From Carya illinoinensis (lineage: Eukaryota; Streptophyta; Magnoliopsida; Fagales; Juglandaceae): a stretch of 64,000 nucleotides of DNA. A model generated the notes under the pieces. The model ran no database searches and was not told the DNA's origin. It worked only from the letters and a program-made list of their open reading frames with translations. The stretch's first letter is position 1. Each line of letters opens with the position of its first letter. Below are positions 38,045 to 50,123 of this stretch, in pieces. Position numbers and translations under genes: made by a program. The stretch is from positions 10,616,001 through 10,680,000 of the forward strand of contig NC_056752.1 of NCBI RefSeq assembly GCF_018687715.1, in the 5' to 3' direction.

Positions 38045-38200
38045 GGCCTGGTTTGTTACAAACCATCATAACTCATCTCATCATTATAACTTTTTTAAAT
38101 CTCAAAATAAAAAATAATATTAAAAAATATATTATAACAATATTTTATTAAACTTTCAACTTTAATCCCAAATCACCTCATTTGTGAAAATAAACGAGGC
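38045..38200. mobile_element. Tourist-like MITE, decayed
   Basis: Left end GGCCTGGTTTGTTAC preceded by TTA; right end AATAAACGAGGC. Same family as 48515-48723 and 50766-50963. The right flank is TAG instead of TTA/TAA. Confidence 0.55.
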
Positions 38201-38711
38201 TAGGTATTGAAATTAGAATGGAGTAGATGGTCTAATACAGAGAGATAGATATATTCAAATTGGGTCCATATTCAAAAAACAATACAGATATCATTGAAAG
38301 TCCATTCAAATTAGGTCACATGTTTATTCATGCCAACCCCTTAAATAAATCAACAGCTCAAATGAGTTAACTCAATCACACAAATTACATTCCTAACCAT
38401 TTTTTTCTTCACTTGAGTGCACATTCATTGGGATAAAAATCCCCAACAATTTTTAAGTTAATTCTACCCTACCTAATTTAAATCTCAAGTAATGCTATGT
38501 ACAAGCCAGCCCAAATGTACAAGCCTTGTGCAACATTTTGTAAAATTATGGCTCTCATTGAGAAAAAGTTAAGTCTTTTATACTTTTGTATAATATGGTT
38601 TACTTTCTTATAAAGAATTTACATGAGACTTGTTTATTTGGATCTTGAATAAATCATTTCTTTTAAATCTCTATATATATACCTGATAAAATTGACTAAC
38701 ACCGACATTAC

Positions 38712-38745
<34 letters not shown>

Positions 38746-39614
38746 ATGTGTGTATGCATGCATTTATTATGCGTTGAGCATGGGGAATCGAAGTAATGAA
38801 TACTGACATTAATTAAAAAAAAAAATTAAACCATATAATTTGGAAGTAAAATATGAGGTTAGGCCTTGAGAAGAAAATATATATATCTGTTTTCTTGGAA
38901 CAAAATTACCTTCAAACCAAAATTCTATTAAATACCCAAAAAAATAAATAAATAACTTGAAACTAACTTCCCTCCATCTACTCATTTGCATTAGTTTTAT
39001 TGTTAAAAACATAATTACCAAAGCAACTTGCACAATTTATTTTCTTAACAGAAAAAAGAAAAATAAATTCTCAAAAATTTTCTTCCCATATTCCTTTTCA
39101 GTAATGAAGCTCTAACACCTCTTCAAATTCCAAACAAAATATGGATAATACTATTTAGTCCTATGATTTCACGCTCTCATTTTGATTTCTCGCATATTTT
39201 ATTTTATTTTTAAATTTTTTAATAGTTAAAAAAATGACTATTATTAAATTTATGTATTTTTTTAAATAATTAAAAATGTTTAAAAATATTTTGAAAAGAA
39301 AGAAAAAGAAAAAGAAAAGTACAACTGTACTAATGGTTACTTTGATGCGATAAAATCATAAGACTAAATAGCAGCACCGCAAAAATATATCGTAAAGAAT
39401 TTTTTTTTTTTTTTAATCTAAACGTATTTTCTACAAGCCATGCCACTTTTAAAAATAAAAAAATAAATTATTTATTAGTTTTTACTTATCAATTTTCTTA
39501 TCTTAAATATTTTTTTAATCTAAACATATTTTCTACAATCCACGTGACTTTTATAGAAGAATTTAAACAATTTTCTTATATCCCTATGATATCAAATGCT
39601 TGAAAAAATTGTTA
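38201..39614. other. Intergenic with TA/TG microsatellite
   Basis: A TA run with TG tail occupies 38713-38757. Otherwise AT-rich non-coding sequence. Confidence 0.4.
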
Positions 39615-39625
39615 TTATTTTTTCA

Positions 39626-40966
39626 AAGCCGCTGCGGGACGGTCGGGCTAATAAACATAGAAGAGCAGCCCTCCAATCACTGCTTGCCAGGTAAGAAAAT
39701 ACACTATAAGAAAAATAGGTTCCACCACACAGAAACATTTCTAATCAGAAGCAACCTAGTGATTTCGCGCACCTCGTGTTTTCCTCTATTCGTCTTCCTT
39801 GCTACCCCTATTTTCTACTCCATTCCAACCCAAATGAAGATTTCAACTGACAAAAAAAAAAAAAAAAAAATCCCCGATGGCAACTCGAACGGCCTGTGAT
39901 GGAATTCAACAAATAATAAAAACCTCAAAATATTGCTTTCAGTAAAGAGTTGTGATTTTTGTAAATCTATACATAAATCTCTATTTCTTCCCCTTTTTGA
40001 TGGTATTTAGAGAAATTTTTTCATTTTTTGGCAAAAAAAATCACTGGTTTTCTATTGGAGAAAATTTGAACTATGTTTTCTTGAATTTGACTGTAAATCA
40101 ATCGGGTTTACAAAATTTAATTTATATAAGCCTTCGGCAATGGTTGGAAAGAAGCATCATATGGCGTTCAAACTCCAACAAAAAGCAAGTAAATAAATTT
40201 CATATTTAATTTCTAAAAAAACATGAGTAAAGTAAACATAACAATGGAATTGGATTAGATTAACAAAAGAAAAAAAGAAAAAGATGATGGTGGTCTCCTG
40301 AAAAATTTCTCAATTTCTCTGTTTCTATTTTGATGGATTGAAGTATTAGAGTTTTATGTTGGAGGTATGAAGGTTGGCTGTTTGTACCAAGGAAAAGGAT
40401 GATGGAAACATGGAAGACATGCTGAGATGGAGAACACAGTGTGCATACAAGATGTTTGCTAAAATGCAGAAGAGAAAATCACAAGTGTATTGTACGTATT
40501 GCTATGGGATCTGAAAATGCCATCGATTATCTTCCCCTTCCAATATCACAAGTGTAGAAGCAAGACTTGGTCGTTCTCTTCCCCTTCCAATATTAGTCCC
40601 ATCAATTATCTTTTCCTTTTGCAGATGATGTAAATGCAAGTTCACAAAGAAGAAAATGAAGTAGAAACAGAACACAATTAGCCTCTGTGTTGCTAGAAGA
40701 GACGAAGGCGTATGTGTTTCAACTGTGCTACCTCCAGTCGTGCGAGAGAGAGAGAGGTGTCATGCGAGAGGTGGGTGCGAGCAACCTTGCGACGGGGCAG
40801 AGAGGAGATGCGAAGGCAGAGAGGGGGTGAGAAGGATTTATGCTAATATACCGAAATCAGATGTAGTGCAACATAGGATAGCTTAGATGAAAAGCCTAGG
40901 TGTCAGCTGATTAGTGGTGGGCTGCTCTTCCATGTTTATTAGCCCGACCGCTCCCCAGGTTTTTTC
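39626..40966. mobile_element. MULE-like element with 11-bp target duplication
   Basis: An inverted pair, CGGTCGGGCTAATAAACAT plus AGAAGAGCAGCCC on the left (about 39640-39671) and its complement on the right (about 40919-40952), differs by one base in 32. Exact 11-bp direct repeats TTATTTTTTCA (39615-39625 and 40967-40977) flank it. A duplication of 9-11 bp is typical of Mutator-like elements; it is AT-rich, so partly fortuitous matching is possible. The interior has no transposase; 40680-40840 is more GC-rich (GAGAGAGAGGTGTCATGCGA) and could be captured host sequence. Confidence 0.65.
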
Positions 40967-40977
40967 TTATTTTTTCA

Positions 40978-41690
40978 CTCATTTGTTATATTAGGAGATG
41001 ATTTAAATGAATAATGATTAAAAATCTGATAAGTAACATTTTTCTTTATAAATCCTAAAAATATTTTATTGTTAAAAATCTTTGCTAAAATTAAAAAAAA
41101 GAAGAAGAAGGAAATATTCGATTTACACAAAAATCTTATACAAATTTACATTCTGACATGATTTAACGTGATCTATCAAATTATAAAACTCTTTTCTTTT
41201 CTGTAGAATAAACTAACGTATTAAAATAAATTCCATCAGCAATAAAACTTCCTTGTATATGATTTTTTTTTAAGTATACATTATACTTTTCTTTTTATTA
41301 AAAAAAAAAAACTTATAAACAAACAAGTTATATAAACGACTAATTTTAAGTACAAGTTTTAAATAGACAAGTTTATATAAGTTTTTTTTTTTTTGTAAAT
41401 AATTATGTCTCACTAATAAAAAATAAATTTTTATACTTTTTTTTAAGTAAATCTAGTTTTTTTCAAGAAATTATACGGAATTTGTTTATTTAGAATTTGT
41501 ATAAATTATTTTTAATATATAATAATCTAAATTAATGAAATGCCACGTGGAGAAGGCCCCACGTCAAACGGAGAATCCTGTCGTGACACATCACAAATCC
41601 TAAATCTATTATATTATTACTAAAAAAGAAAAAAAGAAAAGATTTGGAAGACGCGAAATCACTTTCCTACCCTTCCATTCAAAAAACAAT
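40978..41690. other. Downstream flank of the WRC gene
   Basis: AT-rich, no gene. It presumably holds the 3' processing signals of the minus-strand WRC gene, but I found no convincing AATAAA on that strand close to the stop. Confidence 0.35.
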
Positions 41691-41978
41691 AAAGACTAAA
41701 ACGCTCCACCCGAGTAAGCACACCCTAGAAAAACTGCTACTGTCTCTCTCTCTCTCTCTCTCTACGGAGGGTGCTTGCGGAGAGAACCTAACGTCACCCA
41801 CGACAAAACACAAGGCAATAAATTTCGCTTTAACCCTAAAAATTATAAACAGTACACTCATCCAGATCAGATCACAGGGTAAGATGAAAACAAATTCTAC
41901 GATAATCATCTCAACGCACACACAGAGACAAGCTTTCATATACAGAATCTAATCCAACCCTATATATGTAATAAAACC

Positions 41979-43367
41979 CTACATCAGAGACTTCAACGAT
42001 CGAGCTTTCACCGGCTTCCTCATCCGCTTCTTCCCGCTATCGCCGTTGGCGGCCTCGTCTTCGTCGTCGTCGTCGTCGTCTTCGTCGTCCACGTACTCGA
42101 AATCCTCATTGTTATCGAGTTGCGAGGAGGAAGGAGTGCTTTGAGAAGTGTTACTGATGGATGCAGTGCTTGTTGTAGTAGTAATAGTAGTAGTAGTGGC
42201 GTTGCTGTCGACACGTTTGGGTTCGATGTGCTTGCTGATCCTTGCGTCTGCTCCTCCTCCTCGATGGCCTCTTTTTCTTCCCCACAGCGGGCCGAACCCA
42301 GAATAGTAATAGAATTCGTAAGGGTTGGAGGAGGAACCACCCTTCTTCGCTGCGCGAGCTCTCGCGCGACGAGCACCAGCGGCCGCGGCCGCGGCAGCAG
42401 CTGCTGCAGCTGCTGGGGCTGATCTACTGAAACTATGGTTGCTGTTATTGTAAGACCTAAGACGGCTCAAGTGATGTTCGCACAAGGATTGCCCTTCTTT
42501 TGCCTCTTTCCTACACTGCCAACCCTTCCCGTCGGTTTTCTGGCAGCAGGAGCTCCTTTCTCCCTTCTGCAACACAAATTCGTTCCCCCTCATCCTTTCT
42601 TCGCCATGTTCAATCACTTTCGCTCGCTTCTCGACCATATCGTTATCGTCCATAGCCATATCCTCGGCCTTCGCTGCCACCGCGTCCATCATCGACGCAA
42701 CACTGCGTGAACAGATAATATTTGAAGGTACAGACGGGCAGTGACTAGTTTTACATGTTTTCCTCAACAAATTTTGGACAATTACTCCCATATCATACAA
42801 CTATTCCCAACTGAAATGGAAAAACCCTAATACCCCGGAAGAGAAGAATAGAACACAAATTGAAAAAACTATCGGAATTAAAAGAATCGCAGGAGGGTTT
42901 ATAAGTTACCTCTCGTCAGCTCCAACAGAATCTCCGAGGCTCGCATTTCCCGTGAAGCTATCTTCTCCTTCGAACTGCAAGAACCGAAGGATAATAGAAA
43001 AAAATGAGAAGGACCCATTAACCTAATCGGCTATTCGGAGCTAAATACACGATAAAACTAAAAGAATTCAGGTTTTTCGACAACCCTAAATGTGGGGAAG
43101 AAGAGAATGAAGAAAACCCTACAGAAAAAATGCACGCTCGAGAGGAGAAACGGCGGAACAGACAGAGGGTTTAGGCAGATCTGCGATAGAAAACAAAAGA
43201 AAACGAGAGAGAAAGATTGGGGGACTGACCTGTTGGGAGTCTTGGGCGAAGGAAATCGCATCCCAGGGCGACTGGTTGAGCTGGCACACGTGCGTCTGGA
43301 GAGCCTCGGGAGCTGAAGGGTGGGAGAACCAGAGGGGAGAGAGCTTCGCGTTCTTGCGGATCCTCAT
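41979..43367 (-). CDS. WRC-domain nuclear protein, 3 exons
   Basis: Exons 43230-43367, 42910-42974 and 41979-42702 join in phase (0, 2) through GT-AG introns to encode 308 residues. The start is the ATG of MRIRKNAKLSPLWF; the frame upstream has only a TTG. Residues 121-145 form a perfect WRC zinc motif, C-x9-C-x10-C-x2-H (C121, C131, C142, H145), with WQC in place of WRC. Around it: a Met/Asp-rich helix (71-100), a poly-Ala run (164-176), a basic RRARARAAKK patch (179-188), an aromatic YEFYYYSGFGPLWGRKRG block (196-213), a Thr/Ser-rich linker, an acidic run (267-284) and a basic tail. WRC motifs occur in growth-regulating factors and in stand-alone proteins, with presumed DNA-binding or nuclear-targeting roles. 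No QLQ domain is present, so this is not a GRF. Its exact function is unknown to me. Confidence 0.88.
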
Positions 43368-43554
43368 ATTCAAGAAGATATATAGAGATATGGCAGCAGG
43401 CGGAGAGAGATCGAGAGATAAGGTGGTGGCTTTGTGTTTTATTATCTAATTTTCTCGCACTTTCTCGGGGAGTTTTTCTGGCTTTCTCTCCGAAGCCGGG
43501 TGGGGTGGGGGGAAGAGGGTGTCTGCCTGTCTGTCTCTCTCTCTCTCTTTCTCT

Positions 43555-43562
43555 CTATATAT
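43555..43562 (-). promoter_or_regulatory. Likely TATA box of WRC gene
   Basis: Minus-strand ATATATAG is followed downstream by a GA-rich run (43531-43554). A start near 43525 would give a leader of about 160 nt. Confidence 0.4.
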
Positions 43563-45483
43563 TGCAGATCTCACAGAACTCGATAATCAGGGTTTCTTAT
43601 TTAACTTTCTGTTGCTTTCTCAGCCCCTCGTATGTTTCGATTTTTATTTTTCTTCTTGTACATTGTTACCCTTAGGTTTCCCATTAATTTACGCGAAACA
43701 GAAAGCTGCCCGATATTCCACGTCATGATAGTTGTCCATCCGCAGAGAGTCTTTTATTATTATTATTATTATTTTTATATATATAAAAATTATATATGAG
43801 ACGGCGAGAGGAAATAAGAAACAACTCGTTCGTCTGGGGGGTGGGTCAACCCAGCACGGCGAGTTACAATGCAGAATCACGTGGGCCCCTTTGAAAAGTC
43901 ACATTTAATGATGTTTTTTTAAGGCCCAAAGCCAAAAACTGGGGCCATATCAAATTTTGTTGAAAATAATGATAGAAACTTCAAACGGGTGGCTACTGTG
44001 ATGCTGAGGTGGCGAGGCTGACCTTTTTCCAGATTAAAAATATTTAGGGTGAAGGCTATTTTCGTAATTGAACTTCGTATAGTTTTAAGGGAGAATTTAA
44101 AGAGATTTTTTGTTAATAAAAACAAGAAACCGAACATCTTTTTGCCTTCCTACGACAGGGGAGCTAGCTAGGGTGGTAATACCGATCAACTAGAAGTACT
44201 GAGGATTGGAGTTTGAGTGGCGCGTGTATCTACGCTCACAAATCCATGACATAGGAACTAGGAAGTGGGAAACACTTATGGCCCACATGAAAAGTCTCTG
44301 TTTGAGTTTACTCGTAGGGGTCCACAAACAGACGGCTGTGATGGGCCTGATTGAGACTAATCAAATCATTATACAGTTGATTAAAACGAGATTAACTGAG
44401 ATAAAAATTAAAATATTATTTTTTAATATTAATATTATTTTAAATTTTTAAAAAATAAATTATTTATTATGAGAAATAATAGTTGCAATCATAAGTGCGT
44501 AAATATCACGTAATTACTTTAAAAAAATTAAATAAATACGTAATTTATATAAAAAATTATTTTTTTAATAAGACTATATTTTTTTAAAGCACTTGTATAT
44601 TTTATGATTATATGTAGATTTACTTATTTATTAGATTTTGTATAAAAATTCAAAAAAAGATAATGAGAGGATGAGATTAGAACAAATTTTTCTTGTATCA
44701 AAACGGGGGTAAATGCATGAAAAACCCAATTTCAGATCCTGTAAGTCCAAGGTTTGTGTATTTTTTGTACCACAAAATGGCTGACTTTCCTATTGAGATG
44801 TGAATATAAGTTGAAACAACAACTTACCTGTAAATTAAATGACACAAATTTGTCCCAAAAAAAAAGTTGTCGGAAACACTGCTAAAAGGGTTGCAAATTT
44901 GCAACTATTTTGTGCCAGATTTTGGGTGATTAAAAAAAAAAAAAAAAAAAAGGAAAAACCAAAGCTTTAAAAGCACCACCTTTTCATCTTGATCTCCTTT
45001 TTCTTTCAATCATTCATGATTGTATATATGAACAATATATTCTCTCTTTTTTCTTTTTTTTCTTTTTCTTTTTTATCTGGGGTCTGTTATGTTGGCTCAG
45101 TTTACAGTTTCAGGCTGTTGATTTAGATATACATCCTCTAGGCTCTGTTTTCTGCCATAAAACACCATTAATTTGTTTTTCCAATCCCTCAAAAGCAATA
45201 GATCAACAATAATGACAGTAGCAATATTGGTAAGTTTTCTACAAATCCCCATCTGTTTGGCGTAAAGTTTTCTGCTTAGTTAATATATATAATCCAAAAG
45301 AACAACGAATCCAAGGTAAAAACAACTGTGGTCTGTGGGAATTATTTTCGAGAATGTCATCTCACACATGATCATGATCTGGATCTTTCCCATCCCATTA
45401 ACATATATTATTACTGACGCGTCCTTCTTAATTTATAGCAGAGATGACAACCTTTTTAGCCTTTTTTTTCTTTTTAAAAAATT
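43563..45483. other. Intergenic with one decayed MITE
   Basis: No gene seen. 44465-44640 is an AT-rich foldback (TTGCAATCATAAGTG on the left, CACTTGTATATTTTATGATT on the right), probably a MITE related to that at 51247. A 21-nt A run lies at 44933-44951. Confidence 0.4.
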
Positions 45484-45634
45484 CTATACGCAGTCATTTT
45501 TGTAGATTCCTTTGTGCACTCCAGTGATATGATTGGTTGTGTATTAAAAAAAATTAATCCAGCCAATCATAATACACAACCAATCATATCACTGGAGTGC
45601 ACAAAGAATGCGCAAAAATGACTGTACGTAACAT
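45484..45634. mobile_element. Near-perfect palindromic MITE
   Basis: A 36-nt block at 45511-45546 (from TTTGTGCACTCCAGTG to TGTGTATTA) is repeated exactly in reverse complement at 45570-45605. Outer arms CAGTCATTTTTG and CAAAAATGACTG extend the pairing to about 66 nt per side with few mismatches. The older copy at 24618-24745 shares the same arms. Confidence 0.88.
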
Positions 45635-48071
45635 TACTCTTTTTTTTTTTTTCCTTCTCCAAATGTTTTTCTTTTCCAGTACTATTTATTGGAACAAACT
45701 GTAGCGCTGCTCTTTGGAATGATTATCAACAGATCACATCTATAGATCAGTACTCATTTTTTTTGTTACTAGATTTGATGATCTTCCGCTCTGCAAAGAA
45801 TCAAAGAAGAAACACACTTTTTTTCATTTGACTTCTCTTCCAACTTTCTAGGTTTTCTTCTATTTCTGCCATGCATTGGTTTCTGTCTGGCCATAAAGGC
45901 CAAGATCGTGAATGTAAAAGAAAACAAAAACAGAATGGAAGAGATGGTGATTGAGATTGAGTTATGCAATAAACAGTACTGTAGTTATAATTTGTTTTAT
46001 CAGGGTTTAAAAACCAGGCAAATGCTTTTGAAAAATAATGTGATTGGCAAGTATCATATCGGACCCATCGATCATCAACAAGAACAAAACAAATCAAGAT
46101 CGTTGAGGAAGGGAAAGTCTTCATCAAGAAAGAGAATACGATCAATATATTATACCATTTATAAGGTAGAAGACGAACATGAAAACAGGATGAAAATGAA
46201 GAATATTAGAAAACAACTTCACTCTCAATAGAAAATTTTGATTTCCCAAGCAAATAGAGTTTTTGTTTTGGAAAAGTAAGATTTCATATTTTACCTTCTG
46301 TTGCTTAAAATCGCAACTGCATAAAGAGTTAAATACAAAGTGATTGGTATTGTTAGCAGCAATGGCCTGGACTTGCATATATAGCAGAGTAAATAGGGAA
46401 ACTTCAATCTGCTTTAGAAACCAGAATGGCCTCTGGGCTTGTACAGAACTACTTCTGCTGTGGTGGGTGATATGAAAGCACTAAACTTGAGCTTCTACTC
46501 CCAGATATAGCCTTATTACCTGCTGAAAACCCTAAAAATCGTAACATATATAGGACAATAATCGAACCGAACCCAACTGACCTTTTAGATTTTCATTCGT
46601 TCTTGTAAAAAATGGCCTATCTGAATCATGGGACTGATCAATTACCCCGAACCAGAGCGATAGGAGACAGTTAGTTAGATGTAAGAGAAACGAGATTTAG
46701 GGTTGATGAATGCAGGGAGAAAAATCGAAATGCATATAGAAATGTTCAACCCTAAACCTAAATCTGAATGCGTTTTTCTGCAAAGATAAAATAGAACAAG
46801 AAAAAAAGATAAAGATAAAGAGTCTGATAGGATGGAAATGGAATCTTTATAAGTTCAGAGAAAAGTTCTGCAGAGGAGCAGGGTAGTTGGAGACGGTTTT
46901 GTCAGATATTGGCCGAGACTTGTTCAGCTGCATTTGAGAGTTGTGCTGATAGTACTCCTAGATGGGATTTCTACCTTGAAAATAAATATCTTATAATTGC
47001 TTATTCCTTGCTGCAGGCAGGCCAGCCATGGAGCATGGTCAAGCTGATTAGGTGCCGTGAGGAGTGGAGTTTTATGGAATTAATGGCTATGGCCGTGCCC
47101 GTGAATCAAGTTTTGCAATCAGTTCTCAAAACTCAACTGGGTTTTGACAGATCAAACTCTGATCATATACGTGCAGGCTTCTCATGCGATGCGAACTTGC
47201 AATTTGCAAGGCCACTGCGGTTAGATGCCAGTATGTGTACCTGTGTATGTGAGTGCGTGAGAGAGAGAGAGAGAGAGAGAGAGGAGGAATTTCTCTTTCC
47301 CTTCTGCATTTTCAATTGCTCCAAGGTTATATCATGTTGTAACTTGTACCTGAGCCACATAGAGTCATGGCAAAGACTGACAAACCAGCACTGTTTTTCA
47401 TAATTGTTTTTTGTTCTTTTATGTTTATCTCTCATAGGATTATGGAACACGTGGCCAGAAATAGTGCGTTTGGTTACTGTATTCCTGTCCATTTATCTCA
47501 ATTTATTTTATTTAATTATTATAATTTTTAATATAAAATATAATAAATAATTTAATTTTTTAAAATATTAAAATAATAAAATTATTATAAAATAATTTTT
47601 TAATAATATTTTATTTAACTTTTAACTTTTTATTTTCATATCAACTTAACTCATTATCGAAATCTATAATTATCCCACGAATTAAACTCATAAAGTCACT
47701 TGATTTATGGCATGTGAGTTTTGCTACTCATAAGTCCTACATATCTTATTTTTTTTATTTTTTTAAATTTTTTTTAAACTAATTAAAATTTACTATTCAT
47801 TATTTATATACCAAATATTTGGTAAAAAAAATTAAAAAATTAAAAAAATGGTTGGTACGTGATGTATGGGCTTATGAATAGAATTTTTCATGACATAATA
47901 ATAGGCATTTTTTTTAATAAAAATTAGGTTTATTATTAAAAAATGATTTTTTTTTATATATTTCAAATTTATATTTTTTTTTTTTTTTTTTTTAAGTGAG
48001 TGCAGAAGTTATATACCTTATAACGAAAAATGTTATTATTTTTTAAATAATATTTGAGAGAAAATATGAGT
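45635..48071. other. Intergenic; unexplained GC-richer stretch, GA microsatellite
   Basis: 46380-47400 is less AT-rich than its surroundings and could be a non-coding transcript or lost gene. A 164-codon open frame at 46909-47403 begins at TTG, runs through a (GA)n repeat (47261-47283) and matches no family I know. 47465-47700 looks like a decayed Tourist-type MITE. No microRNA precursor was recognised. Confidence 0.35.
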
Positions 48072-48080
48072 AAATGAGAT

Positions 48081-48872
48081 AGGGGTGATACCCGTGTGGG
48101 TAAGTGGACCCTTCTCTGCACCCCGCCCTGCACCATGCGGGGTTAGAGTTTTCAACCCTGCTTTCGGGAGGTGGGGGCAAGATTGAAAACCTCATCCGCC
48201 CCGCCCCTCACACCATGCGACCTCATTATGTCTAAAACTATTTTTTAGACTAACATTATAATATAAATTAAATTTATAAGGAAAAAAAAAAAGATTTAAA
48301 CTCATTAGAATTTTATTTTAGATTGTTTTAACCTCTTAAACCAACTTTTATATAGGAGGCTAAAACAATTCAATAGTCATGCTTAAACAATATGGAACTT
48401 ATAGTATGACTATTGTATTACCTTGACTTTCTATATACTGGTTGGCCTAGTATTGGATTGTCTTGGCCTCCTATATAATGGTTGGTCTTTTGGCCAAGGT
48501 AATCCAATAATTTAGGTTCGGTTTAGTAATAAAAAATTTTCATCTTAAATTCAACATTATCATCTCATCATTACAACTTTTCCAAATCCTCATATAAAAT
48601 ATAATAAATAATTCATTTTTTTTTTAACTTTTTTAAATTTCAAAACAATAATAATATTAAAATATAATATTTTAATATTTCATCTTAAACTCAAAATTTT
48701 TATCTCACTTACCAAACAGAACCTTAAATATAATTTCAAATCTGTAACAAATTATATATATCTATATATAATATATTTACTTATATAAATATATATAAAT
48801 TATTTTTTAATCTCTGGGGGTGTGCGATGGGTAGGGTAGCGTGCGGGATGGGTAGGGTAGCGTGCTTGCCCT
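48081..48872. mobile_element. hAT-type element with nested Tourist MITE
   Basis: Bounded by 9-bp direct repeats AAATGAGAT (48072-48080 and 48873-48881). Left end AGGGGTGATACCCG; right end TTGCCCT. GC-rich ends contrast with an AT-rich centre. Near the right end GATGGGTAGGGTAGCGTGC is tandemly doubled (48825-48864). A Tourist MITE occupies 48515-48723. An 8-bp duplication plus one shared base fits the hAT superfamily. Confidence 0.7.
48515..48723. mobile_element. Tourist-like MITE (PIF/Harbinger type)
   Basis: Ends GGTTCGGTTTAGTAA and TTACCAAACAGAACC are inverted repeats, flanked by TTA on both sides (48512-48514 and 48724-48726), the PIF/Harbinger target. 209 bp, AT-rich, non-coding. Confidence 0.78.
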
Positions 48873-48925
48873 AAATGAGATCAAACAGAAGACATAATCC
48901 TATTTTTAAAAATGAGTATTTGAAT

Positions 48926-50115
48926 TAGGGGTGTAAGAATAAATCGACAAATCGGAAAACCAATCCTGACAGGCTGATTTGGTCCAGTTTTTGACCAGTT
49001 GTGTTCGAAATCGGTTATTTTATTTTAAAAACCGGTCAAATCCGGTCCAGAATCGATTTTATGTTTTCCAACACCCAACCGAATCAGACCGGTTCACATA
49101 TTATATATATTATTGATTTTTAATATTATATATAATATATTTTATAGGGGTGTCAAATCGTATTAATGAGTCGTGTTCGTGTCGTGTCAAAGCACGTATA
49201 TTATACTATATAGGTAAACCCTAACCCGATCCGTTAAGCTTATCGTGTCAAAATCTCAAATCCTAACAAGACCCATTAATATAAAGTGTCGTGTCGTGTC
49301 GTGTCAACCCGTTTTGACCCATTAGTAAATATTACTAAATAGGTTGGCACGAAATAATATGACCCGTTTCAAATTGTTTATGTAAACAGGTTGAATATGT
49401 TTGAAATTAACCTGTTTGACTTGATTAAATTCAACATAATTTTCTATAAATGTTAAAATCATAATATCTATAAAAATTATAAAACTAACTACAAGTCTAA
49501 AATTACAATCTAAATAATAAAAATATCGAAATTAAAATTTCAACAATTTTACTTTTGTGTAGAAGGGTATAATTGTAACTTTAACTTTCTTAACGTTTCA
49601 TAACAGGTTATAACGGGTTGACCCGTTAAGCAATCGTGTCTTAACGGGTCAATTCGTTTTGACTCGAATTCGTTAAAACTAAACCCTAACCCACTATTAT
49701 CGTATCGTGTTCGTGTTGTGTTAATGAGTCGTTTAACATATTGCCACTCCTAATATTTTATATATAATATATATAATTATGTATGAAATAATATATTATA
49801 ATTTATAACATAACATTTTAATCTTAAACGTGAATATTTATCTAATCACATGTTTTAAATATAAAATATATATATTAAATACATTTTATTGTCTAATAAA
49901 TTCTCAATATATTTTTTTTGATAAATACATTAGTAATATTAATATACTTAATATATCAAAACCGGAAAACTGGACCGAACCGGACTGAAACTAGTAAAAC
50001 TGGATGTACCGATTTATATGGATAATCGGTACATAATCAGTTTTTGAAAATATAAAACCAATACATACTAATTCGGTTCTAAATTTTATCTAAAACTGGA
50101 TCGATTACACTCTTA
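48926..50115. mobile_element. hAT-like element interrupted by another hAT element
   Basis: Starts TAGGGGTGTAAGAAT and ends ATTACACTCTTA. Flanks ATTTGAAT (48918-48925) and ATTTGAAC (50116-50123) match at seven of eight. The interior shares CCGGTT-rich and AT blocks in order with 31918-32509. Removing the insert 49145-49752 and one TSD copy leaves about 575 bp, close to the 592 bp of the sister copy. Confidence 0.78.
49145..49752. mobile_element. Nested hAT-type MITE with perfect 8-bp duplication
   Basis: Starts TAGGGGTGTCAAATCG and ends ATTGCCACTCCTA. Flanked by identical ATATTTTA at 49137-49144 and 49753-49760. The interior has GTCGTGTCGTGTCGTGTC repeats and AACGGGTTGACCCGTT-like palindromes. 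Same family as 62653-63252. No transposase. Confidence 0.88.
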
Positions 50116-50123
50116 ATTTGAAC

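Noticed and set aside
42120..42710. Plus-strand open frames over the WRC gene
   Set aside because: Antisense shadows of the GC-rich third exon, with no splice logic or motifs.
43368..43373. Start two codons upstream in the WRC gene
   Set aside because: The codon at 43373 is TTG; the ATG at 43367 gives the MRIRKNAK start.
46909..47403. 164-codon open frame as a protein gene
   Set aside because: It begins at TTG, contains a GA microsatellite (REREREREEE), and lacks recognisable motifs or splice context.
49145..49752. GTCGTGTC-rich block as a telomere- or satellite-like array
   Set aside because: It lies inside an element with TAGGGGTG ends and an 8-bp duplication, and recurs in the sister at 62653.
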